Assembly (NCBI GenBank): GCA_003993805.1
Contig: RSEF01000020.1
Location: 11,739,105 to 11,803,104 of the forward strand
DNA length: 64,000 nucleotides
Direction: 5' to 3'
From: Himantopus leucocephalus
Taxonomy: Eukaryota > Chordata > Aves > Charadriiformes > Recurvirostridae
Numbering within the stretch: position 1 is the stretch's first letter; each line of letters opens with the position of its first letter. Below, in pieces: positions 24,401 to 36,300 of the stretch. The notes beneath the pieces were generated by a model, which was not told where the DNA came from, did no database searches, and was given only the letters and a program-made list of their open reading frames with translations. Position numbers and translations under genes: made by a program.

Positions 24401-27400
24401 GCTCATCCTCCTCTGGCCCCCTGGGAAGATTTACACAGCAGCCTGTGCAAGCAGGGACGCGACTGGGTACTTCCTTAGTGGGACCAGATGTCACCACACT
24501 GGTGACAACCACCAGGGAACAACCTGCCACATCAGACTGTCCCAGGCTGGAACCGGAACAAGAGAAAAAGCGGTTGTACTACAGGATTCAGTAATAACCC
24601 CTGCTGGTTGCTGAGCTTACCGAACCCATTGCTCGAGAGATACAAACGCTAACTTAAGAGTGTGAGAGCAATCCATGATTTTGGCAGGAGAGAGAAAATT
24701 TAAGGAACAGGAGGCACCGCAGTAGCTGAGAAGCTATCATAGACCAGCAATGTCCTCATTTTGCAGTGTTAGCACATCTGGACTTCACGATGCAACAAAC
24801 TAATGGCCCATAGTGGAGGAAGGCGTATCCCACAGAAACAAGTAAAAAGAAACGCCATCTACAACTTCCCCCACAGCCGGTGCAGACACGTGGGGAAAAA
24901 AAAATAAATTAAATAAAAAAAAAAAAAAAAAGAGGTTGCAGACCAAAGATGAGAGTACATCTTCTCACAAAGACCTAATCCTTTTTCTCAGCTTAACCAA
25001 AAGTCTGAGATCAACATGCTGAGCTCCACCACAAGTTCACCGGGCTCAACAATTTACAGCTTTATCCTCTGCGTCTTGCTTCCCCCACACCCTAAGGAAA
25101 AAGAAAAAAAATAATAATCCCAAACAAAGGCATGTTGGGCCAGACCAAAAATAGTTTTGGAGAAGCAGGCTGAAAAACACTCAGGTAGCAGGAGATAACA
25201 TCTGCCTGAAACAAGAGCCATCTGGCACCAAGGAAAAAGCCACATGGAAGTTTATCCGCAACTAGTCAGCTACCCAGAGAAGGAAAATCCCCTCCCCCTC
25301 CCCTTTCGAGTTATCAGCACAGCCAAACCAGAAATGAACGGACAGAAGAAACAGAAAATGCTTCACGCCAGTGCACTACAGGAGCCCGAGCCCTTCAGCA
25401 GCGGCGTGAGAAGCCCCAGAGGATGCTGGATTCACCCTGTCCACACCAGGAAAACCTCTGGAAAACCAGAGGCTCTGACGGAATAACCCAGGAAGCCCCA
25501 GGAATTCTGCCTTTAACTAAACTTTCCAATTTTCTTCTGCAATTTGGAGAAAACACCAAAGGCTGCAGAAGCATATCTGAAGTATTCTCAAGTACCTGAC
25601 AAGTTTTGGCATAATATGTATTAAACTGACTACTTTCAACTGGTTGCATTTTTTTTGACAGACTTTCTTTCCGTACACCTGATCCCTTCCACTGACTTTT
25701 AATTAAAGCACCCACACATCCGATTTATCAAAAACTCCCTCTTGGAGAGATGAAGCATTTTGAAGTAGAATTCTTTAGCTATGGAAGAAGCAATGAAATA
25801 CTTCTTTTTGAGAAAAGAAAACCTACGCTGATAAAACAAGTAATTTCTAAGCCAAGAAAGAAATTCCATTTTAAGAGTTTCAGCGATCTCTGCTGCCAGT
25901 TGTGCTCCCGTTGACCGATAGCACCCAAGACATCTCTCCGCACTCCTTCCCGCGAAGCGCGATGCCGGGGGAGCAGGGAGCCTGTCCCCGGCGCGGCTCT
26001 CCCCTCCGCGGCCGGAGCAGAGCCGGCAGCAGCTCAGCTATGGCACAGGAGAGCTGAAAGGCTCAAAGTTGGCGACTGGGAAATTGCAGGTGACGGCAGG
26101 ATCCTGTTTACAGCATGTAGAGACTGAGAAGTAGGAGACTCGGTTTTAACTCGGAGGTCCACGACTTTTCATCTTTTGTGATCATAGAGTATATTTAGCT
26201 TTGGAATGTAGCTCGCTCCCATCTGTGGGGAACAGGCTCTTCATCTAAGTCATATTTAGAAGTGACCCGGCGTCCTTGCTACCAAATTATCAGCACAACA
26301 ACTGTCCAGTCCCCTCACTGGTGTCCTCGGCTCAGAGGCAGGCTGGTCAGAGCTGCATTTATCATTCGAATTACTGGGCATGTGTTTAATACGACAGAGT
26401 TAGAGACCAGTACGCCAACAGCTGCGCAAAGGAAAGATGAGATCAAGTACAAGCCGGACTGCTCTGAAAATCCAGGCGCGTGCATGACTCGGCCGCATCG
26501 GGACTAAGCGGCACCAGCCAGACCAGAACAGCAGAATTTTGCATCTCCCACTCCCCAGCTCCTGAAACGAGGGAAAAACGACAGAGGTCTCCGCTGCTGA
26601 GGCGGCTGCTCTCACGCTGGTAAGGGGGAAGAGCAAATCCACCGAAGGCAATGGAACCCCGCAGAGAAGACGGTGCAACTTGAGCCGTGTGCCGCCGAGA
26701 CAAAGCCAGTGCCGGCTCAGCCTGGCTCCCCATCCCACGCGGGCCGGTGCCCCGGCTCCACTGGAACAGCACGTGGCATCCTTCACCAGCAGCCTGGCCC
26801 CTGCGAAAGGTCTACCACTGCCTTGAGCTTGGCACAACACTGACGTAGCCAAGCGTAAGGTCAGTATACCAGACCGTGCTCTCCTTTGGTATTGTTCTAC
26901 AGGCCTATAGTACATGCGAGATAGGAGCAAATCACGCCCAAAAGCAGAACGAACTGTATACCAAGCCCTCGGGTCTGACACCAGCATTTGCCACCCTGAA
27001 GTAATGTTCAAGAAAATTCACAAAGCCACCTGACCTGCTCATAAATACAAGCCTACTCTTAAAAAAAGAAAAAAAAAAAAAAAAAAAGGAGNTTTTGCCT
27101 GGCAAGCATTGGGTCTGAATAGCAGCGACCATGCCCGAGAACGAGCAGCTGAAGCCATTTGGAAAATGGATTCGAACGTTTCTTAGGAAATCCCCCTCCC
27201 CGCCAAAAGCTTTCATGTTATTGGCACACGACAGCCAACAGGTGCCGGGTGCGCCGTCCCCACGGGAGCTGCCGGTGCGCGGCAGAGCGGGCTGGGGTCC
27301 GGCCGCCGGCCGGCTTTTGGCAAGCGGTGCAATAGGAAGTCGGGGCACGGGGGACGGCGGCTGAGCGGAGCAAGGCCAGCGTGCGCCGTTTTATAAGCAT

Positions 27401-30400
27401 AACCACAGAAACGATGAAAGTTTGTTTCCTTTTATTTTTAACCCACTAGAGAAGTTTTAAGGATAAACAGCTGCGAGAGAGGGTGGGCTGACACAAGGAG
27501 GGACTTTCTTCACTTCCTAACTGCAGCAGCATCAAAGCGTGAAATTTCAAACTCAAAAGAGATTTAACTCCTTCCAACGCTGCCCGACACCAAGCGTGGG
27601 CCAGAGCCAGGGGGGCACCAAAACAAGCAACTACACACGGATGGGCAAGGGGGGTCTCCGGAGCAGCAACATCCAGCGTGCAGTATGGAAAGAGCTGGAT
27701 CCTGCTGCAAGGGAGAGCTGTATGTTCCCAACAGCTCAGCCACTTACTCAGTCACTGGTCGATCTCCCACACAGATAGCTCCTGCGCTGAGGCACGGCCA
27801 CAGGAATGCAGCTGCCATACGCCGCTCGTGTCCAGAGCGGCAAGCACGGCTGGGAAGAGGAGAACCAGGGAATCCCCGTGCCCTGCACAGGCTCAAGCCT
27901 GTCTCGAGCACTGCAGTCCCAGAGGAGAGGACCAAGAGGGGGGCACCAAGCAGCTCTGCCACATCCCCGTGTACTCCTGGTCAAGTGCTCTACACAGTTG
28001 CTCCTAGCAGCTTCGGCGAAGTCTCACGTCTTTCTCAAAATTTCTTAAAAAGGGACAGTTCTGCAGTCAGACACAGCTCCATTTGGAGAGAGAGGGTCTC
28101 CCCCGTCCCGATCACATCAGCGCAGCTCTGTGCTGGCTGGTACCTGCAGGGACGCGCCGTGGCATCGCCAGCTGCCTCCAAGCAAAGCGCCGTCTGTGAG
28201 CTCTGGGCTAAGCCCCCCAGGCCCAACGGTGCTTGCCCAAACTCGGGAGCCACATCGCCAAGTCACCCTGACACAGGCGCATCCTTTGCCTCGCATTACC
28301 GTTAAAGTCTCTGGTTACGACAATCTCGAGACTACTTTTCAGAACAGGATTTACTGCCGACTCCGTGCTGTCTGCCGAGCGAGCGCCTGCCCTGCCAGGA
28401 AAGCAGGAGGAAGGAGAGAGGCTCCTCATGGTTTCTCTTTCTGTTCCGCATACCCCCGGCAATATTTACAGCTGCATTTGGGTGCCTGGGTCTGGGGGGC
28501 GGGGGGAAGCCTTCAGTTTATAAATAATCCTCACTGATGTTTGGGTAATTTTCATAGTTTCCATTCATTTCAGGTTTCACCAAAACCTGCGTTTTGTGGC
28601 TTGATAGCTGCAACATGACTGACTGGCTTTCCCTTATCTAACTGCCGAGCGGCTCATGCGTCGTTCGTTCATTTCTTCCTTGCCAAGTCCAGCTCGCGCA
28701 CCTGGTACCCCGTGTCCCATAACAATCACCTCTTGGAAAGCGCATGCCAGCCCCCGGGCACAAACACTTTGCAGAGGCAGGGACCGCAGCGGGGAGAACC
28801 CTGCGACGTCCTACACGGGCAAAGCAGGTGAGCCACCGAGCTTCAGGATCCGCTCCACACGGTGCGGAGCAAACGGACAACAGCAATTTGATGAAGCTTC
28901 CAAAGACAGACATACCCCGATAAACTCCTCATCTATCCTCAAATCCCACAGAAAGCCAAGGAAATTGTGGGTTCAAGGGAATGCAAGAGTGGAGCCTGGC
29001 AGGCTCTTAATGTTGTTGGTTTACTGACGAGACAAAGAGGGAACCGGCAGCCAAACTCGGTTGCTTGACTGAGCACCTGATGCTTTGCTCAGAAGCCACA
29101 GAGCAGTCCCAGTCATGGTGCTCAGGTAAACGGCTCCATTTTTTGCCAAATGCCCATTGTCAGTGATTCTGCTCCAGCCACAACTAAATGCAGTGAAATT
29201 CTTGTTTACTGATGCTTGCAAATAATGATATATAATCCCCTTCCTCCAACCCGCCAGTCTCCTGGTTCCTGTCTCTTGGCAACTGATAAATAATTTATAG
29301 TGCTCTCTGCTGTATGTGCTAACTGCAGCTCTGCTAGTTTAATGATGAAACCAATGCCCAGGAACTGGAACAGTGACTGTCTGCATCACAAGGAACACGT
29401 AGTCAGTTGACCCCATGCTCCTCTGTATGCGAAACTAAAAGCAAACCGTTCAAAAAAGAAAAACTATGTTTTCCAGGGCTGCGGCTGCTGGGCAGGAACG
29501 GCACCCACAGGAACAGCAGATTATCTGCAAGAGGAACAGGCGTGCGCCGGCGCTGCTGCCAACACGAGGAGTTTAACGTGCTTCACCCTTTTGTTCTTTT
29601 CTGTTAGCAGGCGTGGAAAAACTCCTAACAGGCAGGCTTTATCGTCAACTTCTCTTGTGCACTCCTGCGCAATTTGGAAAGCCTCTGGGGTTCTCATCTC
29701 GTACGTACCGCCGCTGCCTGCTTTGGGGGCTAAGAAAGCTATTGCAGCTCCCATGTAAGGAGAGCTGTTAAAAAACAGCATCTTGTCTACATAGGCTACG
29801 GCAGCTCCTGCACCAAAAAAAAAAAGACACTCTTCTTTTCGTGACAGATGTTCTTCGAGCCTTTCCAACAGAGCCGTAACCACTTATGAAAACCGGCGTG
29901 TTTGAACTGTACACAACTCACGTACACTGGGTGTGCACTATTGTGGCAACACAGTCTCTTACATCCATAAACTCACTGGAATGAGATTACCCAGGCAGTT
30001 GGCAACTGCAGCCGTGAGGGCAGAGGAGTGAAAGTTTCGGTCTTGTTGTTAGCAGATTATTTTTTCTTTAAAAAAAAAAAAAAANAAAAAAAAAACACCA
30101 CCCAAAAAACCCATGAGCAGAGAGCAGGAAAGGGATGAAGTATTTCTGTTGACAAAGGCCAAAATCCCATCTATTTATGTTAGAGTCACACAAAAACCAC
30201 AACAGAGCGGTGCTCAAAAGCTTTAAAAAATGCACCTACTTTCTTAATGCTCTTAGAAAATAATAATAAAAACCCCTATCAATATTCACTTTCTGAAACA
30301 GTGTAAAAAAAGAACTGCATCAATCATTAAACAGTTAAATGAAGGCAGTATGACAGTCACTATTGTTCTCGTGAAGCACACTTGTCTTTTGCCGAGCAGC

Positions 30401-32616
30401 TGCCAGATCCTATTAGATGTATAAAAAGAGGACTTTTCTAACCGAGCAGGGATGGTATAAGCTATTGAAAACAGCAGACAAAAGCCCACTTTTGCAGACT
30501 ATTCAAGCCTTGTATAACATCTGTCCAAAATCAATTTTTGACCTAATGTTACTTTCATTAAGTAACAGACTTTGTTTCCAATGCAATTTGTTTTCTAGGA
30601 TAAAACTGTATCCTAAGCATTATTACGTGGGAAACGGCACAGAGGAAGCAGAAGATCTTATTTGAGAAACACAAGAACAGAATTTGCTTAATTGTTTTGA
30701 CACCTTAAGTACTATTATAGAGAAACTATTTTCCATTTATTTGAATTCTCGTGAAATCTTGAAGTTGACAAAGCAGCAAGCAACGCATTGGATTTATTAT
30801 GACTAAGATTTACTGAGGATAAAGGAAGATCTTTGGGAATTACATTAAAGCTGACAAATGCACAAAACTCCTGAAATCTTCACCAGAAATAAAGTACTCC
30901 AAACATTAACAACAGCTGTTGAAACTGTCCACTCTTGACGGCTAAGGCTTTTTTCACGCGCTTTAAATAATGAGGAAGTTGATTCATGAATTTGATTTCA
31001 AACAGACTGTTAAGAAACATTTCCACTTACCCAAAGGGTCTCTGAATGAAGGCTGGATGTAGCTGCTGCACACCTATGGTAAAACCTATAAAAGCATTCA
31101 GAAAAGAGAAATATTGACGAATGGCAGCCATTGTAAGATTCAACTAGTAATATACGTGCATAATTACACCTTGGACCACACATGCATTTCATCTGCTATG
31201 CATATGAGCAAATTCAGAGCCCCGTTTAGAAGCAAGTTAATTTTAATACGCGTATGTGATATGCACGAGGACCAGATGGGAATTCAGATTAAAGAACAGT
31301 GTGAAAGTGGTGTTATTGGACAGCCAATGGGGTATAACGCCTTATTTCACCCACTGGGTACGGCGGTCATTAAACCAAATGGTGCAACGATGAAGCAGAT
31401 CTTACTGTGAATACTGGTGTAACGAGGAGGGTAACGGGAAAACAGATCAGCCATGGAAGGAAACTGCTTTAACTCAGTGATACAAACTTAGGTGCGTAAT
31501 GCTGGTGTAACAGGTACCAGTAAGCACAGGGCAGAGCGGTAACTGGGCTACAGCGTCCGCAGTCAACAATGAGAACTCCGAGGGACAAGCACGCATCATC
31601 AGATCAGATGAATCCCGCCCGAGTAACTCGTCTCCTCGTCTTACAAGTTATTCTAATAGAGAGAGACGGGATCTCCTGGATGTCTCACCAGTTTGAATAC
31701 TCCTCGGTTTTGCTCCCAAATACGCCAGGTTCACGTTCGCTTTCCTGCCATCAATGATGGGGTTCGGGTCTTTGCACGCCCTCTCAGCCGCGGCTCTGTC
31801 CGCCATGGTCACCTGGAATCAAGCACAGCCTTGTTTGTAGCAACGGCACTTTGTAAACACTCCGGCAACAGGCACTACGCGGAGTTTATCTCTCGCTCTA
31901 TTTTGAATCAGGAGGAAAACTCCGCTCCGTGCGCGGCGAGACCGGGGTGGGGGGGGTGGGGGCTCCGGGGGGGCTGGCGGAGAAGAGGGCTCCCCCCTCG
32001 CCCAGTGACTCCGCTGGGCTAACGCCAGTCGCTTTCCCTCGCCCTCCCACCTCCCCCCGTGCTTTTTTTTGTTTGTTTGTTTTTTGATACGCAGCTGGCG
32101 CAGCCGGTGCCCGAACTCCCCGCGGCGGAGGCGGCTCCGCGGGCAGCGCCGAGACCCGCAACGGCACCGGGCGGCGGCACCGGGGGAAGGAGGCGCTGGA
32201 ACGCGCGGCACCGCCTCGGCCGGCACCGGGGGGGGGGGGGGGGNGGGGGGGTGTCACGACACTTTCCTCCCCGGCCCCCCGCAGCCTCCCCGGCCCCCGC
32301 GGCCCCACCACCGAGCCGCGGGGCAGCGCCATGCCGCCGGGGGCGGGGGGGGACCGGGGGGCACCGCTGGCAGACGCCTTCCCCGGGGCGAGGGGAGCGG
32401 CCCCGCCGCCCATCACCGCGGGGGACACGCACGCTGAGCGGCACTTACAAAGCCGTATCCCCGGGATTTGCCGGTCTGCCGGTCGGTGATCACCACCGCC
32501 TCCTCGATGTCCCCGAAGACCTCGAAGTACTTCCTGAGGGAGGAGTCGGTGGTGTGGTAGGGCAGCCCCCCGACGAAGATCTTGGTGAAGGTGGTGTCCT
32601 TCTGCACGGTGTGCAT
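18126..32616 (-). CDS. RBM38: RBM38 (RNPC1), RRM-type RNA-binding protein; complete spliced CDS, 4 exons, 215 aa
   Basis: The CDS joins 32616-32449, 31812-31689, 31085-31031 and 18426-18126 on the minus strand (168, 124, 55 and 301 nt), giving 215 codons plus TGA. All junctions are GT-AG with matching phases 0, 1 and 2. One RRM spans about residues 11-88: RNP2 is IFVGGL (13-18), and RNP1 is RGYGFVTM (52-59), split exactly by intron 1. The C-terminal half is rich in Tyr, Ala, Gln and Pro and ends in the family tail QLQPDRMQ. Ser171-Pro172, in YPYAASPA, lies near the position of the mammalian Ser195 phosphosite. Known family role: a p53-induced factor that binds AU/U-rich mRNA elements, stabilises p21 mRNA and restrains p53 translation. 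The chosen ATG has a good context (CACCATGC). The mammalian 239-residue form begins upstream; here the frame stays open upstream but I see no in-frame ATG. Identification is by recall of the human protein. Confidence 0.97.
18427..31030 (-). other. RBM38 intron 3 (12.6 kb), no gene seen
   Basis: This is the large third intron. I saw no further RBM38 exon, nested gene, tRNA-like block or recognisable transposon. Several homopolymer or A-rich runs occur (19383-19398, 22073-22088, 24898-24931, 27062-27087, 30070-30095) with single N bases at 27092 and 30085. An octamer ATTTGCAT is at 20415-20422. Open frames here are short and unrelated to known proteins. Confidence 0.8.
31031..31085 (-). CDS. 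RBM38: RBM38 coding exon 3 (residues 98-116)
   Basis: This short 55-nt exon has acceptor TTTATAG and donor GTAAGTGG. It encodes [19 protein letters not shown], matching the linker after the RRM in mammals ([19 protein letters not shown], from memory). The His-Pro-x-hydrophobic-Ile-Gln-Arg core is kept. It enters in phase 1 and leaves in phase 2. Confidence 0.95.
31086..31688 (-). other. RBM38 intron 2, nothing else seen
   Basis: A 603-nt intron between coding exons 2 and 3 with GTGAGA and TATAG ends. I see no repeat or conserved motif in it. Confidence 0.9.
31689..31812 (-). CDS. RBM38: RBM38 coding exon 2 (residues 57-98, last codon split)
   Basis: The acceptor is ATTCCAG at 31813 upward and the donor is GTGAGAC just below 31689. 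It begins with [15 protein letters not shown] and contains the family signature [18 protein letters not shown], completing the RRM. It ends in phase 1. Confidence 0.97.
31813..32448 (-). other. RBM38 intron 1, GC-rich, with a G-run holding one N
   Basis: A 636-nt intron between coding exons 1 and 2. Its 5' half belongs to the promoter CpG island. A G homopolymer near 32228-32251 contains an N at 32244, so its length is uncertain. Confidence 0.9.
32449..32616 (-). CDS. RBM38: RBM38 coding exon 1 (residues 1-56)
   Basis: It starts at the ATG complementary to 32614-32616 and ends at the donor GTAAGTGC (complement of 32441-32448). It encodes the start of the RRM through GYGF and ends on a codon boundary. 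The exon lies inside a CpG island. Confidence 0.97.
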
Positions 32617-32882
32617 GGTGCCGGGCGCGGCCGGCCCCAGCCGGCATCCACCCCGCGCCGCCGCCGACGGGAAGAAACGCGCACACACACACCCCCCCCT
32701 CACCACCACCACCACCCCCGCTCCGACCGAAGGGAGCGGAGCAGGCGGCCGGGCCCCGGGGAGGTCCTACAGCCGGCTCATGGCCGCGCTTTGTCCCGGG
32801 AGCGCGGGCGGCGCCGCGCCCTCCCGCCGGTGCCGCCGGTGAGTAGCGGCCGCCCGCCGCCGCCGCCGCCTTTGTACGGCCG

Positions 32883-32908
32883 CGCCCGCCCCGCCCCGCC
32901 CCGCCCCC
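32883..32908. promoter_or_regulatory. Tandem GC boxes (Sp1-type) upstream of RBM38
   Basis: Four consecutive CCGCCCC-like units lie about 270-290 nt upstream of the RBM38 ATG, in the CpG island. This is an ordinary TATA-less promoter feature. Confidence 0.6.
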
Positions 32909-32981
32909 GCGCAGGGGCGCTCGGGGCGCGTAGTCCGCCACCGCCGCCGCGGCCCTACCCGGGGGGGGGTGAGGGGGGGGG

Positions 32982-33026
32982 NNNNNNNNNNNNNNNNNNN
33001 NNNNNNNNNNNNNNNNNNNNNNNNNN
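32982..33026. other. Assembly gap (45 N) in the RBM38 promoter
   Basis: Undetermined bases between a G-run and CTGCGCCCCGCG. A second 4-base gap is at 33270-33273 in another G-run. Promoter sequence is therefore incomplete. Confidence 0.99.
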
Positions 33027-33330
33027 CTGCGCCCCGCGGGGGGGGGGTGAGGGGGTCGGTCGGGGGTCGGTCCCCCTGCGCAGACGGGCCCCGGGCGCTG
33101 CCCCCCCCGCGGAGCTGCTCCGAACCGCCGCCGCGCTGCCCCTGCGGGCATCGGGCTCTGCAGACACCCGGGGGGGGGGAATCGACCCCGCGGCCAGCAC
33201 CCCCGGTGCGAGCCTGGCCCAGACTACGAGTCCCGGGGAGCAGCTACAAACCCCGGGGGGGGGGGGGCGNNNNCCGGGGGGGGGGGGGACGGGACGGACT
33301 GCTCCTGCAGGAGCCCGCCAAAGAAAACCG

Positions 33331-36300
33331 CCTCGAAAGAGGTTTTTTTCCCACACCCCCCGACCCCCCCTTCCCTCTTTTCAATTGCACAATAATCTCA
33401 ACTGCAAGTGTTTAATCGCTGGCAGGTTCGGACACAGGGACAAGGCCAGCCAGCAGTGCGCCCGCGTCCGCGCGCCCGCCAGCCGGGGCAGGAGGAACCG
33501 AGTCGAGGAGGAGGAAGAACCGGGGCTTAAACACGGAACAGAGGCCCCAAAGTGTCGTTCTTAAGCAGGTTCCTAAGGTTCCTGCTTCGCCAGCGGACAC
33601 ACGAACAACATCCGTCTGTGCAGCCTGTCTCTGTGGGACAGGGACACAGCGTTCCCATTTTCCAATGGGGTTCCTCTCTGCTGTCCCCCTTCTGCGTTTT
33701 GTTCCCTCGCAGGATGGGCAGCTCCTACGAGGGCGGCTGTGAAAGGCCACTGCCGCTGATCTGACCTGCAGCGTTCAGCCCTGGGAAAGCTGAGATTTAG
33801 AGCTGGGAGTATAGTTACTGTAGTGCAGCCCCACAGTCAATTCCTGTAGCCCTCCCTTCACAACTGCAGGAAAACCAACGCTGAAAAGCTACTCGGTGCC
33901 TCAAAATCCACCCTTGGAGGATGCACCAATGGTGGAGTGCTCCCAATGCTTTTATTCCTCCCCCGCCCCAACAGCGGTTAGAGTCTGAGGCGTGGGAGAG
34001 GGTCCTACAAAACATTTTTCCATTCACAGTTTCCATCACCCAGAAATTCATGGGCCGGAACCCCAAGATCTGCCCTGTGCCTGAGGTTTATCTTGCCTCT
34101 CCAGGGTTATCACTCGGCAGAGAAAGAGGGAAGATTTTTTTTTGCCACATGATAAATGCAGAGGTAACATTTTAGCAAAAAAGCCAGTGAAGTTCTAAAT
34201 CACCATCTCCTTTGGCTTCTGTACAGCAGGTTCAGACTCTGCAGACGTTTTTCTTTTACAGAGCCCACAGAGAAAAGCCAGTTATTTCAAGAGAAAGGAA
34301 TGCATTAATGTCTGCACTCCATAGTTATTCATTAATATTTTTCTTGCACTGCTTCCATAGTTCTGAACAGCCTATGCTTCATAAAAGAAAGAAGAAAAAA
34401 AGAAAAAAAGCCAAGGAAAGCCATTAAGCTTTTCATTCCTAAAGCACCAGACTTCAGGACTAGGGCACGACTCCATTGATTACTGTGGAAGAACGATGGA
34501 GCTGGGCCAGCAGCACCCAGCATCACTGCAACATTAGCAACGGCCTTCTGCAGAAGGGAGGGTGGCGCGGGGAGCCTGGGAGCCTCTGTTTCACGCAGCG
34601 ACATGCGTGTGAGCAGCCACCGGCTGTCCCTGGTCCGTCCCAACCAGCAAGCCCAGAATACACCACCTTTGGGGTCGGAATGCAGCCGGAGGCTGGGGCC
34701 TCTCCACCACTGAGTCATACCCCTTCTGTCTGCATGACTTCCACCACAAACTGCACATCAGCTGCTCCCCGGGCCGCCCGAGCTAATGACAACCCAGTTG
34801 GCATTCAGTCGCGGTCCTCTTACAGAGCTTCATTCTGCTCCAAATGATGGCAAAGATTCAAATCACCCAAACAGACTCCGGCTCCTCTGCGAGGCAGGCA
34901 CGGCTCACGGAGTTCTCAGAAGCTACCACAAGTATCTCCGTTCTCGATGCTTACGCTGGTCAGGGGGGAGAGAGACATCACAGACTTTTTTCCTCTTCAA
35001 ACACGAGCCCCCACACCTCTTAAAGGAGGGATCCCAGTTCCTCTTCTTTCCTAGAGTTCTCTTACAGGCAGAACAGAACAAGAAAGAAGGCAGGGCTGAA
35101 CCCGCGCTTGGAGAACGCTGCAAACCCCGCAGCACTGCTGGCGCGGCCGGGGAGGGGGTGTGCTTTTGTTTTGCCACACCCTGGAAAGCAGGACGGGAAA
35201 CGAAATCTCCTGTCTCATGGCACGGCTATTATAAGCACAGAGTCTAATGAGCTGTTACCACAAACACAGCGGGAAAAAGAAGAGAAAGCAAGTAAGGGTA
35301 ACTTTATGTGACTTAATTATAATATTTTTTTCATTCCCCCCCCCCCCGCCTGTTCTTGGCATAAGCAGTCATCCCCCCCAAAACCCCAGCAGATTAAATC
35401 CAGCCATCGGACCCAACCTGCAGGAGTCGGCAGAGCTAGTCTGCTGACACCTTCCTGTGGTTTTACTACAAGGATAAGAGCACCCGAGAAGAGAACGCTT
35501 CAGGAGCTCCTGCAGAGAGAGGCGTAGCTCAAAGTACGAAGCTGCCTTGGGGAGCGCTGGACGATGCTCAGCACAAATCCCAGAGCAGACTGCAAGCGAA
35601 AAGGGGAACGCGGATCTGATCTGTGCTATTGCAGGGCTGTATTTAGTTCTTTGTGTCTGTTAAGAAATGAAACTACACTGGTCAATCAAAGAGTAGACTT
35701 GGAGAAAAGTCAGCTGTAGCAGCGGTGTACAACCATCCACATTCTTAACGTATAAGATTTGTACTGCAAATCCAGAGCATCCTATTCTCATACACATTGG
35801 GAAGATTAATTTTATGGTAATTCAACATAGTTAAGAGAACTCACTGGCTTTTTACTTGCATGTTAATATATTCCTTGAGGCTTATGCAAAACTGACACAC
35901 AAAGGCTCCTTTAGGCAGACGTCAGCAGCGTTATCCAAGATGTGAAATGGAGCAGCTGCAGATCACCAAACCAAGCATCCTGGATTCCACCAGAAGTCTT
36001 GGAGAAGGCGGCACTGCAAGAGCAGCCAGGTACGGCGCCAGGCAGAAATGGTCCCTGCCTAAAGGAAGAAAAACAAAGCATGGCAGAGGGAGTTGTGGCT
36101 CTGGGAGCAGAACAGGACAGAGAGATGAGGAAAGAGTAACAAATTCATTGCGGGGGAAAGCTAGCCCTGTTCCTTGCCCTCTGCACAGCCACAAAGTCAC
36201 TTCTGTTCTTGTCCCTCTCTTGGCAGGGAGGGGTGGAGTGAACGTCAGTGGAGCTCTGTGGTGCCGCCCTTGTGTACTTGTTTGAGCATTTCCCTTTCTT

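Larger units (their letters stand above)
32050..33330. promoter_or_regulatory. RBM38: CpG island and probable RBM38 promoter, with assembly gaps
   Basis: Very GC- and CpG-rich sequence covers the 5' end of RBM38. Tandem GC boxes (CCGCCCC units) at about 32883-32908 are typical Sp1-type sites upstream of the start codon. Long G-runs at 32961-32981, 33041-33050, 33171-33179 and 33256-33290 flank a 45-base N block (32982-33026) and a 4-base N block (33270-33273). The exact transcription start cannot be placed from sequence alone. Confidence 0.8.

Noticed and set aside
29521..29883. A 120-codon minus-strand frame in RBM38 intron 3
   Set aside because: It reads like protein at first sight but matches nothing I know and has no splice or promoter context.
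31898..33564. Frames of 417 and 501 codons across the RBM38 promoter
   Set aside because: They run through N gaps and G-runs in a CpG island and overlap RBM38 exon 1 in the wrong frame or strand.
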